NCBI GenBank assembly: GCA_963833505.1
Contig: CAWHYG010000005.1
Span: 620,001-684,000 of the forward strand
Source of the DNA: CAWHYG01 sp963833505
GTDB taxonomy: Bacteria; Eisenbacteria; RBG-16-71-46; CAIMUX01
Direction of reading: 5' to 3'
DNA length: 64,000 nt
Below are positions 38,198-47,356 of this stretch, piece after piece (the first letter of the stretch is position 1; the number at the start of each line of letters is the position of its first letter). A model generated the notes under the pieces. The model did not search any database, was not told the DNA's origin, and saw only the letters and a list, made by a program, of their open reading frames with translations. The position numbers and the translations under genes are program-made.

Positions 38198-38303
38198 GGG
38201 GGCGCTACCCTCCCGGTGCAAACGGAGCCTGCCGTAACTCGCCGGCGCGGCCCTTACCCTCTGGACCCGCGGGAGCGATCTTGTCGGCTCCGAGTGCCGC
38301 AGG

Positions 38304-39614
38304 TTACCCCGGCGGCTGCGCCTGCGAAGACCACCGCGTCCCCGTCGCCTTCGAGGCCTTCTCCTGGTACATCCGCGCATCGGCCTTCTTGACCAGCTCG
38401 ATGAGGAGGCTGTCCCGATTGCCGGTGGCGAGACCGGCGGACAGGCGGGGAATCGGGCCGTCATCGGCCGAGTCGGCGAGCATCTCCCGCACGCGGCGAA
38501 TGGCGGCGGCGGCCGCGGCCTGATCGGTCTGAGGAAGGAGCACCGCGAACTCGTCTCCGCCGATGCGGGCGATGGCGTCTTCTTCCCGAAAGGCTGCACG
38601 CAGGACGTGGCCGGTCCGCCGGAGAAGCTCGTCGCCAGCCGCGTGTCCCTGGCGGTCGTTGATCCCTTTGAGGTCGTCCAGATCGATGACCACGACGCTG
38701 ACGGGGAACTTCCGGCTCTTTTGCAAGCGCTGGATCTCGGCCTGGAAGTAGGCCCGATTATACAGACCGGTCAGGGCGTCGCGGATGCCGAGGTCGCGGA
38801 GCTGTTCCTCCATCCGCCGCCGGTGAGTCACTTCGCGCACCAGGGCGATAACGTCGTGGAATCCGCACGGAGTCACCCGGGTCTCCCAGGACCGTCGTTC
38901 GCCACCCAGGTCCGACTCGACCTCGTAGACCTGGACCTCTCCGGTCTCTCGCGCCAGCGTGATGGCGCGTTTGCCGAGCTGGCAGATCTCCGGGGGCAGA
39001 AACACCGCGATGTCGAGTCCGAGATAGGGTGCCGGATTGATCTCGATGGCGAAGCCCTGAGGCGCGCGGCCTTCGAGAAGCACTCCGGAAGCGCTCAGCC
39101 GGAAGACGAGGTCGGGCAGCGCCTCCAGGGTCTCGGCCCGATCCGTCGCTTGCCGCCGGCGCAGGGTGACGTCCTCAACCGAGCCTTCTCGGTAGAGCGT
39201 CTGGCCCAGGGAATTCGTCACGTCCCAGGTTCGGTGCCGGATCCAGATCTCGGTGTCATCCGCGCGGCGGATCCGGATCTCCCGGTCGTGGGAGTCATCG
39301 CCGGGGTCTCGCCGGAGCGCAGCGTCGGAGCTTGGGGTCTTCGGGAGGTTTGCCTCCGCGAACAGGTCCGGTTCTCTCCGGCCTCGCAGGGCCTCGCGGT
39401 CCCGCGCGCCCAGAATCCGGGCCAAGGCGTCGTTCGCGCGGAGAATCTGGCCGCTCGGAAGGGCGCGATAGAGGCCGAGCGGCATGCGATCGAAGAAGCT
39501 CCGGTCGAGCTTCTCGTCTCCGGCCGTGGCGCGTGAAGCCGGAGCTGCCGGTGACGCGACGCTCGGTGGGGTTGCCGGCCGCTCGCCCGGGCCGGGGACG
39601 GACTTTCGTCCCAT
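38304..39614 (-). CDS. PAS-GGDEF diguanylate cyclase
   Basis: The product has 436 residues from the ATG at 39614, which has GAGG a few bases upstream. A PAS-like sensor domain lies at about 38-150 (FDRMPLGLYRALPSGQILRAN) and a second PAS-like region at about 165-262. The GGDEF domain has RDALTGLYNRAYF, the metal site IDLDDLKGIND, and the intact active site GGDEF (352-356). The product-inhibition site RxxD (R343-D346) is also intact, five residues before it. There are no membrane helices. It should make cyclic di-GMP in the cytoplasm with feedback inhibition. Confidence 0.92.
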   Translation of the reverse strand: MGRKSVPGPGERPATPPSVASPAAPASRATAGDEKLDRSFFDRMPLGLYRALPSGQILRANDALARILGARDREALRGRREPDLFAEANLPKTPSSDAALRRDPGDDSHDREIRIRRADDTEIWIRHRTWDVTNSLGQTLYREGSVEDVTLRRRQATDRAETLEALPDLVFRLSASGVLLEGRAPQGFAIEINPAPYLGLDIAVFLPPEICQLGKRAITLARETGEVQVYEVESDLGGERRSWETRVTPCGFHDVIALVREVTHRRRMEEQLRDLGIRDALTGLYNRAYFQAEIQRLQKSRKFPVSVVVIDLDDLKGINDRQGHAAGDELLRRTGHVLRAAFREEDAIARIGGDEFAVLLPQTDQAAAAAAIRRVREMLADSADDGPIPRLSAGLATGNRDSLLIELVKKADARMYQEKASKATGTRWSSQAQPPG

Positions 39615-39801
39615 CGCCTCGTTCCCTTCCTGCCGGCCCGGCATGATGCAGGCGGCGCCGCGCGCACAACCCCGGCGCACGATCGGAATGTATCCCAGCG
39701 GAGGGGAGACGGCCAGCGCGAATCGCTCGAAAGCGCGCCCGAAGCGATCGCGGCCTCGATCGCGTGAAGGACTCCGGCGTCGTTTCTGCCGGCTCCGTCA
39801 A

Positions 39802-40872
39802 TCAGATCGGGCGCCGGGCGACGATCGAGGCGGTCCAGTCTCCGTTGGAATCGAGCCCCTCGCGATCGTGGATGATCTCGAGTTCCGAAAAAGCCATCCG
39901 CAGCTCGCCGGGACGCAGCAGGAATTCCGGGCGTGAGGGCTTTCCTTTGACGCGGCCTTGTTCTTCCAGAAAGGTCTCATAGACCACGACTCCGCCTCGG
40001 TCGAGAGCCGCCGGCAGGCGGGGAAGCAGCTCCCGTTCCAGATAGCGGAAGCAAATGAGAAGCCGGAACCGGGCGGGCCGGAGCAGCGATCGAACCTGGA
40101 CCGCGTCGCTGAGGTCGAGCCCCCGGAAGGCGACCCGTCCCGGCGGCGGAATCCGAGCCGCGCGCGCGAGGGCCCGGGCCTGGCGCAGTGCGTCTGGAAG
40201 CAGATCGACCCCGAGCACGTCCCGGCCCCCCAGAGCGAGAAAGACGGTGTTTCTTCCCGAGCCGCAGGCGAGATCGCAGCTCGGGCCGCCGCGGGGAAGA
40301 GCGTGCTCGATCCGGCGGAGAAGCGGAGCCGGTTCCCAGATCCGGTTCGGCTCGATTCCGCTGGTGCGCAAATCGGGACCAAGGGCGCGCGGAGATCCGT
40401 CGAGCCAGCCCACCCGGGTCCAGCCCCGTTGTGCCAGGAGCGCGCCGGCCTCTCGCGCTCGTTCGCCATCGCGATCGAAGACCAGGATTGGAACGTCGCG
40501 CGGCGGAAGCAGAAAAAGCGAGCGGGCCAGAACCGGCGCGGGAATCGAAACGGCGCCCCGAGGATGATCGCGCCGGTGCGCGGATGCGCTTCTGAGGTCG
40601 ATCAGGCGGACGTCATCGGTTCGAGCGCCCGGTTCGCTTGGCGTCAGGGAACCGCCGCGCATCGCTGGAATCCTCCAGGTCTGGAGCGCGCCGATGTCGT
40701 TTTCCGCCCGGCGATCCCCGGCGTGCGCGGCGCCGGGCTCGTGGTCTCTGCGGAGCTCGCGCGCCCGGAGAATCCGCTCGATCTCGGCGCCGGTACATCG
40801 GCGAATGGGCTCGACCCTCTCCGAATCTGCGGACGTGATCAACCTCCGGGCCTGCGAGTCCATCGCCGGCAT
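39802..40872 (-). CDS. Rhodanese-like domain fused to a SAM-dependent methyltransferase
   Basis: The product has up to 356 residues; the first 80 or so are weakly supported and the start may be the ATG near 40664 (MRGGSLTPSE). A rhodanese-like domain at about 85-170 has VRLIDLRSASAHRRDHPRGAVSIP. At the active-site loop, however, it reads VFDRDGERAREAG, so the catalytic Cys is absent. The class I methyltransferase domain follows, with SAM-binding CDLACGSGRNTVFLA, VLGVDLLPDAL and FRLLICFRYLERELL, resembling small-molecule (TehB-like) methyltransferases. The rhodanese part is probably structural or binds an anion. The substrate is unknown. Confidence 0.82.
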   Translation of the reverse strand: MPAMDSQARRLITSADSERVEPIRRCTGAEIERILRARELRRDHEPGAAHAGDRRAENDIGALQTWRIPAMRGGSLTPSEPGARTDDVRLIDLRSASAHRRDHPRGAVSIPAPVLARSLFLLPPRDVPILVFDRDGERAREAGALLAQRGWTRVGWLDGSPRALGPDLRTSGIEPNRIWEPAPLLRRIEHALPRGGPSCDLACGSGRNTVFLALGGRDVLGVDLLPDALRQARALARAARIPPPGRVAFRGLDLSDAVQVRSLLRPARFRLLICFRYLERELLPRLPAALDRGGVVVYETFLEEQGRVKGKPSRPEFLLRPGELRMAFSELEIIHDREGLDSNGDWTASIVARRPI

Positions 40873-40992
40873 CGATCATGATCGGCCGTCGCGGAGCGCC
40901 GGACGCCCCTCAAGACGCTGCGCAGAGCGCTGACGACGCTGCGGAACATGGTCACGGGAACCGCGACTGCGAGGATGGTATCCTGTCGTTCG

Positions 40993-42240
40993 ATGGGTTT
41001 GGAACGCGATCTGATCATCATCGGAGCCGGGGCCGCCGGACTGGCCGCGGCGATCTTCTCCCGCGCCGCCGGGAGGACGGGCCGGATTCTCCTCCTCGAT
41101 GGTGCGCGCAAGCCGGGCGCCAAGATCCTGGTGAGCGGCGGGTCGCGTTGTAACGTGACCAACGTCGCGGTCACGGAGGCGGATTTCTGGGGCGGAAAAC
41201 GCACGATCATCCGCCGGGTCCTTTCCGCTTTTCCCGCCGCCGCGGCGGTGGATTTCTTTCGCGACCTGGGCGTTCCTTTACATGAAGAAGCCGGCGGCAA
41301 GCTCTTTCCGGATTCGGAAAGTTCGCGCGACGTGCGGGACGCGCTCTTCCGGGAGGTCGCCCGCCTCGAGGTGGACTTCCGGCCGGGCCATCGCGTGACC
41401 GGGCTGGAGCGAACGGGCCGCGGGTTTCTCGTTCGAACGAGCGAGGGAGATCTCGACGCAGCGCAGGTCGTGCTGGCCACCGGCGGCCTGTCTCTTCCCC
41501 GGAGCGGCAGCGACGGCGCCGGATACGGCTTCGCCCGCTCGCTGGGGCATTCCCTGGCCCCCACGACCCCCGCTCTTGTGCCCCTGGTCCTCTCGGGCGA
41601 TTTCCATCCGACGCTCATGGGTGTCTCCTCGCCGGTGGAGCTGACGCTGTGGGTCGACGAGCGCGCTCGTGAAAGACGGACCGGACCGCTTCTCTGGACG
41701 CACTTCGGCGCCAGCGGCCCGGTGGTTCTCGATGTGTCGCGTCACTGGTTGCGCGCCCGGCTCGAGGGACGGGCGATTCGACTCACCGCGAGCTTCTTTC
41801 CGGGCGAGTCGTTTGATTCAGTCGAGCGAGGCTGGCTCGCCTCGCAGGCCGAGCGGCCCCGCGCGTCCGCTCTCACGATCCTGTCGGGGAAACTACCCGA
41901 GGCGCTGGCCGCTGCGCTTCTCGGCGCCGCCGGGATCGATCCGACGACCCCGCTCAGCCGTCTTGAAAGATCGGATCGGCGCCGGCTCACGCATGTCCTG
42001 ACCGGGTTTGAGCTGCCGGTCACCGGCAGCCGGGGCTACGACGCCGCCGAGGTCACCGCCGGCGGCATCCCCCTGACGGAGATCGATCCGGGCACGATGG
42101 AGTCGCGCATCTGTCCCCGGCTCTTCCTGATCGGCGAGATTCTCGACGTGGACGGCCGGCTCGGCGGGTTCAACTTTCAATGGGCGTGGTCGAGCGCGCA
42201 CGTCGCCGGGGCGGCGCTGGCGCGTGAAGACGGTCTTTGA
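40993..42240 (+). CDS. BaiN/HI0933-family FAD-dependent oxidoreductase
   Basis: The product has 415 residues from the ATG at 40993, chosen because MGLERDLIIIGAGAAG places the dinucleotide fold at the very N-terminus as in homologues; in-frame starts at 40948 and 40975 remain possible. Family signatures are GARKPGAKILVSGGSRCNVTN, LFPDSESSRDVRDAL, ATGGLSLPRSGSDGAGY, THFGASGPVVLDVS and the C-terminal GGFNFQWAWSSAHVAG. These flavoproteins are widely conserved; substrates are mostly undefined. It is followed by a strong hairpin. Confidence 0.9.
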   Translation: MGLERDLIIIGAGAAGLAAAIFSRAAGRTGRILLLDGARKPGAKILVSGGSRCNVTNVAVTEADFWGGKRTIIRRVLSAFPAAAAVDFFRDLGVPLHEEAGGKLFPDSESSRDVRDALFREVARLEVDFRPGHRVTGLERTGRGFLVRTSEGDLDAAQVVLATGGLSLPRSGSDGAGYGFARSLGHSLAPTTPALVPLVLSGDFHPTLMGVSSPVELTLWVDERARERRTGPLLWTHFGASGPVVLDVSRHWLRARLEGRAIRLTASFFPGESFDSVERGWLASQAERPRASALTILSGKLPEALAAALLGAAGIDPTTPLSRLERSDRRRLTHVLTGFELPVTGSRGYDAAEVTAGGIPLTEIDPGTMESRICPRLFLIGEILDVDGRLGGFNFQWAWSSAHVAGAALAREDGL

Positions 42241-42246
42241 GCTCAA

Positions 42247-42278
42247 GCGGGCGGCCGGACCTTGGTCCAGCCGCCCGC
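42247..42278. terminator. Strong two-tier hairpin between convergent genes
   Basis: A perfect 9-bp stem (GCGGGCGGC / GCCGCCCGC) encloses a second GGACC-TT-GGTCC stem. It begins seven bases after the flavoprotein stop and lies 67 bases beyond the lipoprotein stop on the other strand. There is no T-run, but the position suggests a bidirectional terminator. Confidence 0.6.
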
Positions 42279-42345
42279 CGCGCTCGTCCCGACGGCCCCA
42301 TGCCCCCTCCGCCCCCAGATCCGCCGTCAGGTCGAGTCTGCCGTC

Positions 42346-44745
42346 CTACCGGCGTAGAGCCGTGCCGGGGCGCCCGAGCTGCACGCCTGGAGCGATGATC
42401 TGCACGTCGTCGATCCAGATGTCGCTGGTGCCGTGATCGCTGTTCGCCCGGAAACCGATCTTGAGGCTCGAGTTCCCCGCATAGGAGGAGAGGTCGATGC
42501 TGTGCGCCGTCCACTGCGTGCCGGTCGTGCCGTAGGTGTGCAGGATGGTCCAGGTCGTGCCGCCATCGGTGGACGCCTGGACGTCCACCACATCCGTTCC
42601 GTCGACATTATACAGATAGAACTTCACGAACGCGCCCGCCGCCTTGCGGAAGTCGATGGAGGGCGATTCGATCCGCGTCTGGTCCCCGTTCGGCGCGGTC
42701 GACGACGAGAAATGCGCGGCGGACACGCCGTCAACCGCGGCCGCCGGCGGGTTGCTTCCGACGAACGGCACCGTCGCCTGGTCCCAGTTGCTCGTCCCGG
42801 TATCCTGGTGCTTCGTCCACTTGGCGGGTGCGCCGTTGCTCCAGGCCGCCTCGAAGCTCTCGTACATGATGGTCGGGAAGATGAGGACGTTGCCCGCGCC
42901 GGTGGTGTCCACCCCGTTCCCCTTGAGATCGGTCAGGGCCTTCGGGTTCAGGGTGAGGGTCAAGGCGTTGACGCCGTTCGGCAGGAGAGGAGCGCTCAGC
43001 GGGGAGACGGTCAGGAGCGCGTTCCAGTATTGGGCGGAGGAGCCGAGATAATCCGCCTTGGTCACCGTCAACGGCTTGATCGGATTCGTGAAGACGTAGC
43101 TCGTCGCCGGGTTGCTCTCGATCGAAGCCGTGGCCATCGGTTCGCTGAAACTGAGCGTCATGTAGTAGACGTTGTTCGCCTTGGCCGCGTTCGAGGTCGA
43201 GTCGATCTGGATCGCCGCCCATTGCGGTGCGACGTCGTCCTCGACGGTGAGGGGCGCGCTCGCTGCTCCCTCCACGAGATCCTTGCTCACGCCGGTCACC
43301 TCGTAGCTGACCGTGAGCGGTCCGAAGGGATTGGGCAGGGCTCCGGTGTAGAGCGCGGGAACGCTGGTGCTGTACTGCACCGACTGGATGTTCGAATCGA
43401 GCAGCTCGAACGGGCCGCTGCCGACCTGCCGATAGATGTTGTAGCTGCGGGCGTTGGGATCGAGGTTCCAGGTCAAGCCCAGCTTGCCCCCGGAGTAGTT
43501 GAGCGGAGCGAACAGACCGGGGATCATCCGCCGCACCACGGTCGGGGCGGCCGGGGCCGGCGACGCGCCGTTGGTGGAGAAGTTCAGGGCCTCCTTCAGA
43601 TCGCCGATGATCGCGGGGTTGTCCACCAGAAGATTGCCGGCCGGGTCGGCGAGGTTGGCCAGCGCCTTGCGGGCGTCCAGGGTGTAGAGCGCCGAGCCGA
43701 CGAGTCCCTGGGGCGTGATCGTGAGCTGCGTGAAGGTCGAGTTCCATTGCAAGGTCAACGGCACGTCGGTCTTCATCGCCTTCATTCCATTGTACAGCAG
43801 GACGATGTCCTGCGTGATATTGGGGCTGCCCGGGCCGGGGGCCGTGTAGGGCGTTTGCTGGATCGGCTCGGAGAAGGTATAGACGATCTGAAGCCCGCTG
43901 GTCGGGACGTCGGTGTTGTTCGCGGGCGTGAGCCCGATGACCACGGGCGGGACGTCGTCCCGGGGCCGCAGCATGATCTGCTCTTCAGGCACCTGCGGAT
44001 CCAGGCGGTAGGAGAGCACGTTGCACTGGAGCGGGTAGGGATAGGGCAGGGAGCCGAGCTGGCCGCTCAAGGAGCCGTCGGCGCTGATTGCCTGGATGAA
44101 AATCCCGGCTCCATTGTCCACGTGGCGGAAGGTGAAGGTGCCGTCGGTGGCGCTCACCGTCTTCTGGACCATGAGGGTGTCCACCATCAGGACGACGGAC
44201 GCCCCGGCCACCGGCTGCAGATTCTGATCGACCACCGTTCCCGAGACCGTGGTGTTGAGCTGCGCCACCTGGATCTCGGTCGATCCCACGAGCCCGTTGA
44301 CCGGGATGGAGTCGCCCCCCGCCAGAGAGGTGAAGGTGATGTTCACCCTGGAGTAATAGTAGTCGCGGTAGCGCTGGGATGAATCGGACCGGGCCTGGTT
44401 GTATTTCACCAGCGAGGCGGTCAGGGAGTATTCGCCCGTCACCACTTGATGGCCGCCCGTCGTCTGGTACATCGTCGCCGGCATCTTGTCGAACGAGAAG
44501 CTGCCCGAGGTGTCGGACTCCGCGTTGTAGACGGTGCCGTTGTGGGCGACCGAGATCACGGCTCCGCGGATGGGCGTGCCCGTGCAACGGTCCACGATCT
44601 TGCCCGTGATCGTGCCGGTGGGCTCAAAGGGCTGAGACCCGTCCGACGTGGTCGTTCCGGGGACGTTGGTGGTGGTGTCATTGCAGCCGGCCAGGGTGAT
44701 GCCGACCAGGAGCACCAGCAATGCGGTCCCAAACAAGCGCTTCAT
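42346..44745 (-). CDS. Multidomain surface lipoprotein (CarboxypepD_reg-like and SbsA Ig-like domains)
   Basis: The product has 799 residues. The ATG at 44745 has GGAGG five bases upstream, better than the ATG four codons earlier. The lipoprotein signal MKRLFGTALLVLLVGITLAGC is clear. Carboxypeptidase-regulatory-like folds occur at about 45-120 (GTITGKIVDRCTGTPIRGAVISV) and 165-230 (VSGTVVDQNLQPVAGASVVL). SbsA-type Ig-like domains occur at about 265-390 (PPVVIGLTPANNTDVPTSG) and 515-640. The C-terminal 150 residues form a beta-sandwich of the carbohydrate-binding/MAM-like kind (WTAHSIDLSSYAGNSSLKIGF, IWIDDVQI). It is probably the last gene of the ECF sigma operon and lies on the cell surface. 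Confidence 0.8.
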   Translation of the reverse strand: MKRLFGTALLVLLVGITLAGCNDTTTNVPGTTTSDGSQPFEPTGTITGKIVDRCTGTPIRGAVISVAHNGTVYNAESDTSGSFSFDKMPATMYQTTGGHQVVTGEYSLTASLVKYNQARSDSSQRYRDYYYSRVNITFTSLAGGDSIPVNGLVGSTEIQVAQLNTTVSGTVVDQNLQPVAGASVVLMVDTLMVQKTVSATDGTFTFRHVDNGAGIFIQAISADGSLSGQLGSLPYPYPLQCNVLSYRLDPQVPEEQIMLRPRDDVPPVVIGLTPANNTDVPTSGLQIVYTFSEPIQQTPYTAPGPGSPNITQDIVLLYNGMKAMKTDVPLTLQWNSTFTQLTITPQGLVGSALYTLDARKALANLADPAGNLLVDNPAIIGDLKEALNFSTNGASPAPAAPTVVRRMIPGLFAPLNYSGGKLGLTWNLDPNARSYNIYRQVGSGPFELLDSNIQSVQYSTSVPALYTGALPNPFGPLTVSYEVTGVSKDLVEGAASAPLTVEDDVAPQWAAIQIDSTSNAAKANNVYYMTLSFSEPMATASIESNPATSYVFTNPIKPLTVTKADYLGSSAQYWNALLTVSPLSAPLLPNGVNALTLTLNPKALTDLKGNGVDTTGAGNVLIFPTIMYESFEAAWSNGAPAKWTKHQDTGTSNWDQATVPFVGSNPPAAAVDGVSAAHFSSSTAPNGDQTRIESPSIDFRKAAGAFVKFYLYNVDGTDVVDVQASTDGGTTWTILHTYGTTGTQWTAHSIDLSSYAGNSSLKIGFRANSDHGTSDIWIDDVQIIAPGVQLGRPGTALRR

Positions 44746-44896
44746 CGTCGCCTCCATTTCGACGGTCCGTCATCGAACGAGCGGGACAAGGGAGGGATCA
44801 AACGGGCGTCACGGGGCGGCGCGAATCCCCCCTTTCCGGCCGGCACGACCGTAGGGGCGCGGCCTTTTCGACGCAAGCAGGATTCTGGGGGCGGCT

Positions 44897-45544
44897 TTAG
44901 AAGATGGAGGTTCCGGCCAGATCGGGCCGGTCGAGGTTGCCGGGCTCGGCATCCGACTTCCCGTCTCCGGGACCGTCCTGATCGTCGCCGTGGTCATCCA
45001 CCCAGATCTTGACGGTCGCGTCGGTCGCATCCACCGAGACGAGATCGCTCTTGCCCTCTTTCCCAAGCTCGTGGATGGCGGCCAGGAGATCGAGATGATC
45101 GGTGTCCGCGCTCAGGAGCGCCGCCGCCACCTTGGCCGGAATCCGCACGTCGATGTCCTCCGGCGGGTCGGTGTCGTGGTGGATGTGGATGAAGACGTGG
45201 TCGTCTTTCTTGGTCACCCGGACCTTTTTCACAGGGCTGTCGACGGTCACGTAGTCGCCGTCGGGGGAGTCCTTGATCGCCTGGAGCGTGGCCCTCAGGT
45301 CGGCCTCGTTCAGCTCATGCCCGTTGACGACGTGGATGCGCCCGCCGTCGTCCCGATCCGTGTGGATGGCGGGAAGGACCGTCTCGATCAGGTGGAAGGG
45401 CAGGTTGATCCGGACGACTTCCGCCTTCTCCTTCTTGGAATCGACGCGGATATGCAGCCAAAGGGAGTCTTGTGATCGCGCAGCCGGTGCCGTCGAGGCC
45501 GTGATGGTCGCTAAGAGCGCGCCGAACATCAGGTTGCGGAACAT
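44897..45544 (-). CDS. Exported hypothetical protein in an ECF sigma operon
   Basis: The product has 215 residues with GGAGGTGGGG before the ATG. A signal peptide (MFRNLMFGALLATITASTAPAARS) is followed by beta-rich sequence with two similar parts: LWLHIRVDSKKEKAEVVRINLPFHLIE and, later, VFIHIHHDTDPPEDIDVRIPAKVAAALL. This suggests an internal duplication of a strand-helix unit. The C-terminal 40 residues are rich in Asp/Gly. I do not recognise the family. It follows the 279-residue exported protein by 139 bases in the same direction. Confidence 0.7.
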   Translation of the reverse strand: MFRNLMFGALLATITASTAPAARSQDSLWLHIRVDSKKEKAEVVRINLPFHLIETVLPAIHTDRDDGGRIHVVNGHELNEADLRATLQAIKDSPDGDYVTVDSPVKKVRVTKKDDHVFIHIHHDTDPPEDIDVRIPAKVAAALLSADTDHLDLLAAIHELGKEGKSDLVSVDATDATVKIWVDDHGDDQDGPGDGKSDAEPGNLDRPDLAGTSIF

Positions 45545-45683
45545 ACCCCACCTCCGTTGTCCGATTCGGATCCGGCGGACGCGTTCCTCCGGCCCTCCTG
45601 GGATGTTCTACGAGATGCGCGCCCGGGATGTTGCCTGAAAATCTCGGGACGGACCCGTCGCGATCGGCACCGGCCGCTCCGCG

Positions 45684-46523
45684 TCAATACTCCTCTTCCT
45701 GGACGCGCGCCTTCATTTGCGTTTCGGAAATCCGGCCGGCCGAATAGTCGCGCAGGTCCTTCATGCGCGCCCGAATGAGCAGCCGCGAGAACTTGTTGTC
45801 GAGGAAGTACCGGCTGTCCTGCAGGAAGGCCGCGACCGCGATCGACTGGTCGTCGCGCAGCGTCGTCATCGTGTCGCCGTAATCCAGGAGCGTCTGGATG
45901 ATCTCCTGCTTGCCCGCCTGGTAGACTGCGGCGGGATCCGACTGCGGATGTCTCCGGCCCCGGCGATCCGAGGTGATGAACTTCGCGGATTTCAGGGCCG
46001 AGGCAGCGATCGAGTCCGCCATGCTCTCCAGCCGGGCGGCGTTCGCTTCCAGGCTTTCGGCGGCCGATCCGGAACTCGGCGGTGGCGGTGGCGCCGGAGG
46101 GGCACCTGGAGCGGCGATGGTCGTGGTGTCGCTGCTGTCCGCGTCCGCGCCGAAGATCATGGAGGTGCCGTTCTTGCCCCTCTTGACCCGGAACCCGCGG
46201 AGCGCGCCGTTCCGGAAGAAGCTGGCCGGACCGGAGAAGGCGTAGGAAAAGTCATCGTCCGAGGTGAGAGATGCCTCGACGGTGAAGACGGCGCCGAAGT
46301 CGTTCAGGTAGATGCCGTGCGTGCTTTCACGGCCGCTCACCCGGAAGTTCGGGCTGTCGAGGAGCACCTTGTCCAGGATTCCTTCCATGATCCCGATCTG
46401 GCGAATCTGCTTGGCGGTGCCTTCCGGAGCCGCGACCGCGCCGGTTCCGATCGCGGCCATCAGCGCCGCCATGGTCAGGCCGGCCATGCGGCCGCGCGAG
46501 CGCGAAGAGGACCTGGGATTCAT
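45684..46523 (-). CDS. Exported hypothetical protein downstream of an anti-sigma factor
   Basis: The product has 279 residues; the ATG overlaps the anti-sigma stop (ATGA). A basic N-terminus and signal sequence (MAGLTMAALMAAIGTGAVAA) precede a domain with ESTHGIYLNDFGAVFTVEASL and YAFSGPASFFRNGALRGF. A helical C-terminal half may form coiled coil (SLEANAARLESMADSIAAS; LLIRARMKDLRDYSAG). I do not recognise the family. Tight coupling to a sigma/anti-sigma pair suggests a role in sensing or responding to envelope conditions; that is inference from position only. Confidence 0.72.
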   Translation of the reverse strand: MNPRSSSRSRGRMAGLTMAALMAAIGTGAVAAPEGTAKQIRQIGIMEGILDKVLLDSPNFRVSGRESTHGIYLNDFGAVFTVEASLTSDDDFSYAFSGPASFFRNGALRGFRVKRGKNGTSMIFGADADSSDTTTIAAPGAPPAPPPPPSSGSAAESLEANAARLESMADSIAASALKSAKFITSDRRGRRHPQSDPAAVYQAGKQEIIQTLLDYGDTMTTLRDDQSIAVAAFLQDSRYFLDNKFSRLLIRARMKDLRDYSAGRISETQMKARVQEEEY

Positions 46524-47356
46524 GGTTTGTCTCCTTCTCTGGTTCCGAGCGGAACCGTCTGCGGCGCAGTCGCGCCGGCGGGGCCTTGTTGCTGGAGGTA
46601 GTCGATGGCTGCCTGCGTCCTCGCCTGGTTCTGCTGAAGGCCCAGGCCGACCGCCTCGATCCGGGCGCGCAGCTCTTTGTAGCTTTGCTCCTGCCGGTCG
46701 TTGAGGCCGGTAAAGGCCGTTTGCAGCACCCGTCCCGTCTCCCGGTCTCTCCGCTCGGCGTCATCGGCGAGAATGACCAGCATCGATCGGCCCAGAGTCC
46801 GGACGACGTCGTCGAGCTCCGTCTGGGTGACCATCGAGGCGGCCGGAGCAGCACGCGATGCGACCGAAGCCGGAGTTTCCGAGGTCGCTTCGCGTCCCAA
46901 GCGGAAAGCCAGACCCCCAGGGATGCGTTCGACCCGAAGCCCCGCCCATCCGAGGCCGACGAGCAGAAGCGCGGCGGCCGCCAGGGTGAACGCCGGGACG
47001 AGGAAACGGCGAAGGGACCGCTGGCGGCCTGGGCGGGTCACCACCTGGCCAGCGCCCGGCGCTTCCGCGCTCGTTCCGCCGCCTGGCGTGCCTGCGATCC
47101 ATCCGACGCGCTGCGCTCCGTCCGAGACGCCGCCGCCAGCCGTGGTGCGGTGGACGAAAACGACCCGGGGCGGCGCCTCCGGAATGTCCCATCGGGAGAG
47201 AAGCGAACGCGTCTTCTGCAGCTCTTCCCATTCCGCCCGGAGAGCCGGATCGCCGGCGATCTGCTTCCTCAGGTCTTCCGCCTCGGAGGGCGACAGCTCG
47301 CCGTAGAGAAGGGCGATGAGCAAGCCGAGCCGCGGATCCTGTCCTTCATCGGTCAT
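46520..47356 (-). CDS. Membrane-anchored anti-sigma factor
   Basis: The product has 278 residues. The cytoplasmic N-terminus (LIALLYGELSPSEAEDLRKQIAGDPALRAEWEEL) matches the helical anti-sigma domain of zinc-finger-like anti-sigma factors but lacks the HxxxCxxC zinc motif. A single membrane helix follows at about 118-140 (FLVPAFTLAAAALLLVGLGW). The extracytoplasmic part is rich in Gln/Glu and probably coiled coil. The start overlaps the sigma stop (ATGA), the usual arrangement of an ECF sigma factor and its inhibitor. Confidence 0.82.
   Translation of the reverse strand: MTDEGQDPRLGLLIALLYGELSPSEAEDLRKQIAGDPALRAEWEELQKTRSLLSRWDIPEAPPRVVFVHRTTAGGGVSDGAQRVGWIAGTPGGGTSAEAPGAGQVVTRPGRQRSLRRFLVPAFTLAAAALLLVGLGWAGLRVERIPGGLAFRLGREATSETPASVASRAAPAASMVTQTELDDVVRTLGRSMLVILADDAERRDRETGRVLQTAFTGLNDRQEQSYKELRARIEAVGLGLQQNQARTQAAIDYLQQQGPAGATAPQTVPLGTREGDKP

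Noticed and set aside
42433..44382. 649-codon plus-strand frame opposite the lipoprotein gene
   Set aside because: The minus strand has a clear lipoprotein signal, GGAGG and Ig-like domains. The plus frame has none.
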